64,000 nt of DNA, from positions 14,843,267-14,907,266 of the forward strand of contig OZ059898.1 in assembly GCA_964057225.1 (NCBI GenBank), given 5' to 3'. The DNA comes from Auanema rhodensis (Eukaryota; Nematoda; Chromadorea; Rhabditida; Rhabditidae). This document shows, in pieces, positions 11,652-20,000 of this stretch (positions are counted from its first letter, which is position 1; every line of letters begins with the position of its first letter). The notes beneath the pieces are model-generated. The model had not been told where the DNA came from, searched no databases, and saw only the letters and a program-made list of their open reading frames with translations. The translations under genes and the position numbers were made by a program.

Positions 11652-11844
11652 CACGTTAACTGTCCTTATGATACTACTTCTTCTATCATTTACCTGAAGG
11701 AAGTGAGTAAACAACAAGGAAAGTAACAACGATGAATCGGACCCGTATTAACTTCTAACAAAACGATTAAATGCAGAAAAGAGATTTAGAAGAGAGCTGA
11801 ATTCAAAATATGGAAATTGAGAAGAGAAGATGCCAAAAGATGGC

Positions 11845-11916
11845 TTCCCATGCCGGGAATCGAACCCGGGCCGCGTGGGTGAAAACCACGAATCCTAACC
11901 ACTAGACCACATGGGA
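11845..11916 (-). tRNA. tRNA-Glu(UUC), block 1 copy 45
   Basis: Consensus body; ACCCG spacer variant. Confidence 0.95.
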
Positions 11917-12109
11917 CACGTTAACTGTTCTTATGATACTACTTCTTCTATCATTTACCTCGAGGAAGTGAGTAAGCAACAAGGGAAGTAACAACGATGA
12001 ATCGGCCCCGTATTAACTTCTCACAAAACGATTAAATGCAGAAAAGAGATTTAGAAGAGAGCTGAATTCAAAATATGGAAATTGAGAAGAGAAGATGCCA
12101 AAAGATGGC

Positions 12110-12181
12110 TTCCCATGCCGGGAATCGAACCCGGGCCGCGTGGGTGAAAACCACGAATCCTAACCACTAGACCACATGGGA
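12110..12181 (-). tRNA. tRNA-Glu(UUC), block 1 copy 46
   Basis: Consensus body; CTCAC spacer variant. Confidence 0.95.
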
Positions 12182-12374
12182 CACTTTAACTGTTCTTATG
12201 ATACTACTTCTTCTATCATTTACCTCAAGGAAGTGAGTAAGCAACAAGGGAAGTAACAACGATGAATCGGCCCCGTATTAACTTCTAACAAAACGATTAA
12301 AAGCAGAAAAGAGATTTAGAAGAGAGTTGATTTCAAAATATGGAAATTCAGAAGAGAAGATGCCAAAAGATGGC

Positions 12375-12446
12375 TTCCCATGCCGGGAATCGAACCCGGG
12401 CCGCGTGGGTGAAAACCACGAATCCTAACCACTAGACCACATTGGA
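12375..12446 (-). tRNA. tRNA-Glu(UUC), block 1 copy 47, C4A variant
   Basis: C4A acceptor mismatch. Confidence 0.88.
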
Positions 12447-12639
12447 CACGTTAACTGTTCTTATGATACTACTTCTTCTATCATTTATCTCGAGGAAGTT
12501 AGTAAGCAACAAGGGAAGTAACAACGATGAATCGGCCCCGTATTAACTTCTAACAAAACGATTAAAAGCAGAAAAGAGATTTAGAAGAGAGTTGATTTCA
12601 AAATATGGAAATTCAGAAGAGAAGATGCCAAAAGATGGC

Positions 12640-12711
12640 TTCCCATGCCGGGAATCGAACCCGGGCCGCGTGGGTGAAAACCACGAATCCTAACCACTAG
12701 ACCACATGGGA
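12640..12711 (-). tRNA. tRNA-Glu(UUC), block 1 copy 48
   Basis: Consensus body. Confidence 0.95.
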
Positions 12712-12904
12712 CACGTTAACTGTTCTAATGATACTACTTCTTCTATCATTTACCTGAAGGAAGTGAGTAAACAACAAGGGAAGTAACAACGATGAATCGG
12801 ACCCGTATTAACTTCTAACAAAACGATTAAATGCAGAAAAGAGATTTAGAAGAGAGCTGAATTCAAAATATGGAAATTGAGAAGAGAAGATGCCAAAAGA
12901 TGGC

Positions 12905-12976
12905 TTCCCATGCCGGGAATCGAACCCGGGCCGCGTGGGTGAAAACCACGAATCCTAACCACTAGACCACATGGGA
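12905..12976 (-). tRNA. tRNA-Glu(UUC), block 1 copy 49
   Basis: Consensus body. Element A begins 13 bp upstream of its first nucleotide, so its normal 5' flank is lost. Confidence 0.95.
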
Positions 12977-12988
12977 CACGTTAACTGT

Positions 12989-13012
12989 TTTGAAGATAGA
13001 GGGCTCTTCAAA
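12989..13012. other. Hairpin at the left junction of element A
   Basis: TTTGAAGA (12989-12996) and TCTTCAAA (13005-13012) form a perfect 8-bp inverted repeat with an 8-nt loop. It lies exactly on the boundary where the tRNA array stops. It could mark the element end or a fold-back breakpoint. No matching copy is seen at the right junction. Confidence 0.6.
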
Positions 13013-13123
13013 TAGCCTCCCAGGTTCACACTTTCTATTCTATGCCCTGTTAACGTAAAATACTATTAGAGGAAGAAAGATTCATTCATATGCCATTCAG
13101 ATATACATAATACAGAATATAAG

Positions 13124-13260
13124 GACTAGAAGATATATAATAAGACTAGATAAAGTACATAGAAGACTAGAGTGAATGTAATAAGACTAGATATACATCA
13201 CTAATGAGACTAGAGATAGTCTTACTAAAGGACAAGGATAAAACGGTGGTTCAGACTAGA
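13124..13260. repeat. Six phased GACTAGA motifs
   Basis: The heptamer GACTAGA occurs at 13124, 13144, 13165, 13185, 13208 and 13254, always on the plus strand (TCTAGTC on the strand of the element). Intervals are 20, 21, 20, 23 and 46 bp, close to two (and once four) turns of the helix. The sequence between copies is unrelated and AT-rich. The pattern resembles a row of protein-binding sites, perhaps in a U3-like regulatory region. The function is not known. Confidence 0.7.
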
Positions 13261-13302
13261 TGAGTCATAAGATAAAGACAGCAACGAGGAGAGAGAAAAG
13301 CG

Positions 13303-13317
13303 ACCGTCCGCGACGGT
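13303..13317. other. Short GC-rich hairpin
   Basis: ACCGTC (13303-13308) pairs with GACGGT (13312-13317) around a CGC loop. It is one of the few GC-rich spots in the 3' side of element A. Its role is unknown. Confidence 0.5.
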
Positions 13318-13339
13318 GGTATAAAACAGAGTGCCCGTG

Positions 13340-13366
13340 AATCTCATCAGCCAACGTGATGAGATT
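13340..13366. other. Perfect 10-bp stem-loop
   Basis: AATCTCATCA (13340-13349) and TGATGAGATT (13357-13366) are exact reverse complements around a 7-nt loop, GCCAACG. It lies 70 bp beyond the stop of the 3' ORF of element A. It could be an RNA structure in the 3' UTR. It is not followed by a T-run, so I do not call it a terminator. Confidence 0.6.
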
Positions 13367-13435
13367 GCATCGATTGAATGATGAATAATCGCATTCGCGA
13401 TATTCCGGGCCAGGAGAGAGAAATCAGAACTGATT

Positions 13436-13855
13436 TCATTCTGCTAATTCCTCCGCAAACTGCAGCTTGCATAATACACCAGGATGATCGTGGTCCAGTC
13501 CGCTTCCTTTGCACACATGACATATTTTCTTCATCTTCTCCACACACGGTTTTCCAAAGTGGTTCCGCAAACACTTCAAGCACATGTTGATCAACTTGCA
13601 ACGCTTGACGCGTTGTGCGGCAGTCTTGTAGACTGTGCATTTTCCCATGGTGTGGCCCTTTTTCCAACAGAGTTGACATTTCATGTCTTCTTCCATTTTT
13701 CTGTACTTCACTTTAGAGTTGTTCTGCTTCTTTGGTGCAGACGTATTCTGACTTTTGTTAGGCATCTTTGAGTTGCCGTTATCCTGGAGTTGATCAAGGG
13801 AATCGCTCCATTCTTTGATGTTATCAAGACTGAAATAATGATGGTTTTTATACAT
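13436..13855 (-). CDS. Element A 3' accessory ORF, zinc-knuckle protein (139 aa)
   Basis: Small ORF downstream of Env, separated from the Env stop by 137 bp. The N-terminal 50 residues are polar and lysine/asparagine-rich. Then follow three zinc knuckles: C60-x2-C63-x4-H68-x4-C73, C92-x2-C95-x3-H99-x4-C104, and a looser C112-x2-C115 with H122/H124 and C129. This is the order and spacing seen in the Gag nucleocapsid of the same element (one knuckle, about 20 residues, then two). It starts at ATG 13855. A candidate 3' splice site (TATTTCAG, AG at 13831-13830) lies inside the first codons, so the true protein may be spliced to an upstream exon. Inferred role: RNA-binding accessory protein derived from a duplicated nucleocapsid module. 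Element B has a counterpart in the same place. Confidence 0.65.
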   Translation of the reverse strand: MYKNHHYFSLDNIKEWSDSLDQLQDNGNSKMPNKSQNTSAPKKQNNSKVKYRKMEEDMKCQLCWKKGHTMGKCTVYKTAAQRVKRCKLINMCLKCLRNHFGKPCVEKMKKICHVCKGSGLDHDHPGVLCKLQFAEELAE

Positions 13856-13992
13856 AGTATACCTCCCCCCGGCGAAATGATAAATTGTGTAGGACTGGTG
13901 TAAATCAAGTTGAACAATCGTTTGCTATGATAGGGAACTAAGAAATCGAGAAAATAAATCGAGGACTCACTGGGTATTGAACCCGTCATCAA
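13856..13992. other. Gap between Env and the accessory ORF of element A
   Basis: 137 bp, partly occupied by the tRNA-like fragment at 13965-14030. A C-run (13864-13869) lies next to the accessory start. No other gene is seen. Confidence 0.5.
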
Positions 13993-14030
13993 TCACTGAG
14001 AGTGCGTACCCTTAGCCACTGCGCTATGAC
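13965..14030 (-). repeat. tRNA-derived (SINE-like) fragment overlapping the Env stop
   Basis: On the minus strand there is a good Pol III A box (TAGCGCAGTGGC, 14015-14026) and B box (GGTTCAATACC, 13973-13983) about 31 nt apart, as in a tRNA. The acceptor and anticodon stems do not pair, so this is a tRNA pseudogene or SINE head rather than a tRNA. It encodes the last dozen or so codons and the stop of the element A polyprotein (ending THSQ), so the glycoprotein tail has probably been replaced or truncated here. Confidence 0.6.
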
Positions 14031-17000
14031 TGGCTCGAACTACAATCTTGAACAACAAATGAATTGTGAAAAAAATGATGCGAAAAGGAATTGCGAAGAT
14101 AATAAGTATTTGTATGGGTAAATATGCTAAGAGAGCGGGTGTACTTGACAACTGGAAGACGCGGTCAATTACGGCGGTTACAAAGCCGAGTACTGTGATC
14201 AAAACACTCAATAGTATTACAATCGTTTTAAGGTAGTCCGAGTAAAACGAAACAAGTGAGCTGATTAAGTGAGTGGGTACAAAAAAGCTCGGTATGGTAA
14301 ACTCGACGTTCAGGAGACGGAATGAACTGTTTGTAATCTGATGAGTGGACTGTTCAAAACCTATGTATTCGTTCACGTAGTACAAGTTGCCTTTGAGATG
14401 TAATGTGGCGGAAGTACACGGATGAGTACACGTTATAGACGGTGTTGAAAAATTGCTCTGTATGCGAATAGAGTTGTTGTAACCTTGAGAATTGCATGTA
14501 AGCAGAAGTTCTTCATCGTCGCACGAAATTCGAATGTGGGATGATGTACTGATGCAAGTAATGATTGTTGTTGCTCCAGTAACACAGTCAAAACATCCAA
14601 CTAGGTCTTTGGATTTTAGTTCGCAAATAGTAGGACTATTGTCGTATTCATAAGTGACATCTGAGATATTTGTCCACATTTTAATGTCAACAGCGCTTAT
14701 GGGATGAGCAAAAATGAGATTGTTTTTTGGGATCATGGTCAGAGATGGAAGAGATAATGGTAGGGTGTAGTTATTAGTATAGAGCTTGTTAGGATTGTTG
14801 TCCTGACAATAGCAATTTTCGACTGTTTCGGCTGGTCTGCATGAACATGTGTCTGTTGCAGTACATTCGGAGAAGGGGTCGGCGGTTTTAACTTTTCCGC
14901 ACGAGTATGAAAATGTAGCAGAGTGAGGTAAAACTGCAATTCTCGAGTTGGAAGTAATGTATCGTCTATGGAGGATTTCATTATCAGAATATGTTATTCT
15001 CCCAAGAGTAATATGGTACCCGTTAATGATTTTTGTAGAGTGTGGTAAAAAGGGGACGTGCGAGATCGTTTCAGTTTTGTTCTCAATAGCTGTATGGATG
15101 GTAATCTGGAGAAAAACCCTAGGTGTCCATCGTGAGCAGTAGAAAACTTCGTGGGTGATATTGTCATTGGGAACATGAAAGTTGCGATAGAAGAGACAAC
15201 CAGAAGTTGGCAACGCACAACCGCATGATAGAAATCCACAGCTTTCTGAACAATAGCTGGTACCTGGATATTGGTTGGCTAATGAGAGTTCTGAGATTGA
15301 TGTATTGGGTCGAACGTTCGCACAAAACGATCCTACACAAGAGCCCATATGGGGACACCGTTTTGCGGATTCAGTTTTTACGATGGTGTGACGTGTAAAA
15401 AATAAGGATACTTTTGTGCACAGTATACGTGTATACATAAGTTTGATGCGCAGGTGTGAGTTCGTGAGGGGATTGGCGTATGATCGGTTTGAATGTGAAG
15501 TTGTAAAACATACCTCATTATCGTAAGTATGGAGGGTGGTGGAGCTGCTGACTTGGTTGACTTGGTGGGTAGGTGATAAGTTCGAGACGGAGTTGCCTGG
15601 AACATGTGATATACTCGGAGGAACAATAGTACATGCATTAACTACAAGAGATTCAATCAAAAAAATGACGATTATTGCAACAAAAAGATACCCGACTCGG
15701 TGAACTAATCGGTCACGTTGTCGTGATCGTTGTGAGGGTGTAGACTTCTGCCATCGAGGTAGCTTGTGAGAACTGAGCGGGACGTACTCGAGTACCGATC
15801 GTTCTTCCTGAATAGAGATATGAGATCTTATATGAGAGGGGAGACATTGAGTGATCATACGCCAAACGGAAAAAAGGGTGTATTGTGCAATATGAAAAAA
15901 TTTTTTAGAACAAATTCGGATGACTATGATGCTTAAAAGAATGCTAAATAGAATGAGCCATATGATGAGTGCGGTCGCCGAGAGTGCTGCGTATGGGAAA
16001 CAAGATGGGTTGTGGAGTAGTTCAAGACAGAACAGACATTGAATCATATCGCAAAACGGAGTTGCTGGACAATCAAGTTGATGCAATGCAAATGTGTCAT
16101 TTTTATCGATAATATGTCGTGAGATGAATGTGTGGTCATGCAATACAACATGAGCCGGAAATACTATGGTGAAGTTGGGAGTATTTGGGTTGTACTCTAC
16201 ACATGTTTCCCGGGCACAAACTCGGATGGGATGTCCAGTACCGCAGTTTGATATGCCTACTCCTCCTTTGATGCAAGAGAACTGGCAGATGTTGGTTGCG
16301 GACATTGGATTGACGAGAATACCCAGTATCATGGCTATGAAAAAATGTGTGTAACTGGGGAGACGTCGTCGTTTTCGAGGTTGTGGTTTATTTTCACCTT
16401 CATCATCTGCAATGGTGATCACGTCGATGTCATCATCATCGTTGATAGTGATAACGTTTGGGTCTATCACGTTTTCAGTTGTATTGGGTCCGGTCGATGT
16501 GCTGGTTTCCACAACGGTGGATGATACTTCGTTATCGAGTAAAATGACCTCTGGAGTTTCTTTAAACGTGACAGTTTTGTCTGATTTGTGTGGGGACTGC
16601 GTATGCCTGTTTTCCGTATGATGCTCGTTGTCGGAAGGAATTTCAAGGGGAATCAGGCGATTGATGGGTCTAAATAGTTTGTGTCCATCAGATGTACGGA
16701 CTTCTGCAACTCTCACAGATTCCGTGTTCTGTATGCTTGTTATTAAACCCATTTTCCACTGGTTTCGTTTCGTATTGTCATCTGACATTAGCACTACTGT
16801 GCCTACTTTTGGTGTAGCTGTGGAGAAATGTCCTTGCTTGTGATCCAACATGTGTGTTGCTCGAAGGGCGACGACATATTCATTATGCCATCGTTGCCAA
16901 AACTTGTCAAGTGTTTTCTGAATGTTGTTTAACCGATCTATGCAGTCTCGCCTGGATCGTAAATGAGTGGGCAGTTCACTGAGTACTATGTCGGGAATTG

Positions 17001-20000
17001 TAACTGATGTGTTCGTTTGTAGAAAGTCGATCGGTCGAATGGGAGATAGATCGGTTGTGGTATTAAAGGTGTATGTTAATGGTCGAGTATTTACAATTTG
17101 TTCAACCTCTGTCACAATCGTTGAAAACATGTGGGCTTTACATGATGTTGTTAGACTAGTTCTAAGAGCCGATTTCATGATACCGACCATCCTCTCGTAA
17201 AAACCACCTTTCCAAGGTGCCAACGGAGTGATGAACTTCCAAGTTACCTTGTGATGCGTCAGATACGTGTCGACGTTTGGATCTTGTATGAGAGCAAAGA
17301 TTTTCTGACAGAGGGTAAAATTAGACCCGTTATCGCTCCAGATGAGATCAGGAGAACCTCTTCGAGAGATGAATCTGCGAAGTGCTAACAAGGTTTCGGA
17401 TGCGGATAGGTCTTGTACCACTTCAAGATGGATAGCGCGTGTGGCCATACAGGTGACAAGCATAATCCATCTTTTCTCTGTGATGTGACGTGTGTCATCG
17501 TGTATGTTGAAGGGACCAGCAAGATCAATGCCGCAATTTTGAAAGGGGTTACTGCGTTGTACTCTCTCAGGAGGAAGTGAGGACATGTTGGGGTATTTGA
17601 ATGGTCGTCCATGAAGTTTTTTACAAACCGCGCATTGTTTCAAAATGTTCTGTACCTTGCGGGGAAGTCTTGGTAACCAAAATCGTCGTCGTATTTCGGA
17701 ACGTAAATGATTACCACCGGCGTGGAAAAGTTTGGTGTGCATGTCTCTTATCATGATAGAAGCAAATGGGTGATTATCCGGTATGAAAATAGGATGTATA
17801 CAATCCTCCTCAGCTTCCATGTGTTCCAGTCTACCTTTGCATCGAATGACACCCAATTCATCGTGATAGAGGCCAAGGTGTTTCCATCTCTTGTCTTCTA
17901 TATCTACTGTACTCTGTACATCAATATAAGTAACTCTCTCTGCCTCCTTATATTCTTCAGCTGATATTGTTGAAGGGTTTAGAGCGATCTCGTTGTCGTT
18001 GTTGATGCGATGGAGACGTCGTTGTTGTAAGAGTTGTATAAACCGAAGTACGTATGCGGTTGTTCGTATGAGACATGTTAATCGCGAGCTTTGATATCGG
18101 AAAATTGATGGATCGTCGACAAATGTAGTGATGGAGGTACTAGCGATCAGTACTTGTGAGTCGTCCTCTACATAAGTATAGGGTCTGGTCATCTCCCATT
18201 CTTTGTCGTGCGTTTGTAAGAATTTCGGTCCTGTGAACCATGTGGATTTGTCAATGTTTTCCCTTGTAAGTCCACGCGTTGCGTGATCAGCTGGGTTGTG
18301 GTCTGTATCGACGTGGTAAATAAAGAAATTATAACTGTCTTTGACTTTATCAATGATAACGCGACACGATCTAACTCGGTTATCGACGAATATTCCTGCA
18401 TCAGGATTTGGTTTGCATACCCACGCAAGTGATATTTCCGAATCTGAGAAGATTCGTACGATCGATATGTTCAATTTACTTTCTTGTAACAGAAACTCAA
18501 TGATGTGACATCCGATAAAAAATGAAAGTAGTTCAAGTCTAGGAATAGTGAGCGGTTGCTTTTTATTTTTATCTGTTTTCTGCGATTTGCTTTTGTTCTG
18601 TGGTGCTAATCGCTGTTTCGCCATGAGGAAGTGTACTCCGGTAACATGAGATTCTTGGTCTAGTGTACGTAGATATCCTACCGCACCGTATCCGATAGTA
18701 CTAGCATCTACAAAAATGCAGAGTTCGTTCACGTGGTCATTGCGAATGTTTCGAGGTACTTGGTATCGGTATCCATGAACCGAACTGCATATCTGTTTCC
18801 ATTCACGTTGCAGGTCGGGAGAGATTGGTTCATCCCATGCGTAACCGAGTGTCCACAGTTTTTGTAAAAAGTGTCGTGATAATAAGATTAAAGGACTCAA
18901 CCATCCTACTGGATCAAATGTTTTGTGCGCTGTACTGAGTACCAGTCGCTTGGTTATACTGTCACCTGTATAGTCCATTTGAAGTGCAAGACTGAATGTG
19001 TCTAGGTGTGAGTCCCAATAAATTCCCAAAACTTTTTGCAGTACCTTCTCTGCTTTGTCATGTTTTGGAATGCTTTTCATAGTGTTCTTGTCATTAGTAC
19101 AAAATTCTCTCAAGTTCATCTTCATATCGTTGAACGCAGACTTACACTGTGTGTATAACATTACTCCTTGTGAGGTCTCATCAAAGGTGAGAATGAGATT
19201 GTCTACATAAAGATTATCTATGATACAACTCGTAAGTTGTGTGTCTGAATGGGATTTCAGCCCAAATTGGATTGCGCCAGCGAGGAGGAATGGAGAAGCA
19301 TTGACTCCGAATGGTACTCTGTTAAATCGGAACACCCGTATATTATCCTGTTCAGGTGGTAACGTAAGATCGTGAAGCCAAAGGAATCGAGTGGCGTCTT
19401 TTTCGGTGTTATTAAGATGTACCATGTGAAAGGCCTTCTCAACGTCACTGATGATCATGTATTTTCCAAACCTGCTTCGTAACAATAGACCTGTTAGATT
19501 TGGTAAGATTGTGGGACCCTGATGTATAACATCATTCAATGATAGTTCTCCTCGTCGATGAGAGGATGCATCAAGTACTATACGTACTTTGGTAGTGTTA
19601 CTCGACAACTTAACTACCGCTTGATGCGGTATATAATACGTTGGGGAGCTATCAGGGTGAATAGGTGCGTCTTCAATGATATTACTCTTCAATTGTTGTT
19701 GAAAAATTTCATTGTATTTTGCCCACATTTCGGGATTGCTCTTTGCGTGATTGAATTGCTGTCGCAGTCTAGCTAATGCGATACTGTAGTTATCGGCCAG
19801 TGCGTGTTTGTTTTCCTTCCACGGAAAGGATACGTGTACGCCTTCCCATGTCTTTCTTACTTGTTCATTGAACTGGCTCAGTACCCCTTGTTGTTCTGCT
19901 TCGATTGATATGTTGTCTCGAATCCCAATAGATTCCATGGACCACATTTTTGTGAGATCAACATCGTCATGTATTTTTGTTGTGCATGTGATTACATTAT

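Larger units (their letters stand above)
1..12989 (-). repeat. tRNA-Glu tandem array, block 1 (49 units of 265 bp)
   Basis: Head-to-tail units of exactly 265 bp, phased so that each unit starts TGTTCTTATG at 1, 266, 531 and so on. tRNA genes lie at 185+265k to 256+265k for k=0 to 48, and the fiftieth unit stops after 4 bases at 12989. Each unit is a 193-bp spacer plus a 72-nt tRNA-Glu gene transcribed leftward. The spacer varies at about 14 recurrent sites, among them TATCTCGAGG/TACCTGAAGG/TACCTCAAGG, CCCCG/ACCCG, CTAAC/CTCAC and CACGTTAAC/CACTTTAAC. Units 266-1325 recur as 1326-2385, and the variant series at about 7421-8480 recurs 4240 bp later. There is no protein gene in the spacer. Spacer inverted repeats (ATGATA...TATCAT, TGAATT...AATTCA) are short and of unknown role. 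Confidence 0.97.
13013..13435. other. Non-coding 3' side of element A
   Basis: This lies between the left junction and the stop of the zinc-knuckle ORF. It holds the GACTAGA cluster and two hairpins described separately. By position it should contain the 3' UTR or what remains of a 3' LTR, but no copy of it is seen at the right side of the element, and I see no AATAAA on the minus strand. Short ORFs overlapping its right edge are antisense or alternate-frame shadows. Confidence 0.5.

Noticed and set aside
1..12989. CRISPR-like array
   Set aside because: The repeats are regular, but the spacers are near-identical, the unit is 265 bp, and each contains a complete tRNA gene.
13347..13771. ORFs overlapping the element A zinc-knuckle ORF (13347-13679 minus, 13378-13590 and 13484-13771 plus)
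   Set aside because: Alternate-frame or antisense shadows. Only the 13436-13855 frame shows ordered Cys/His knuckles.
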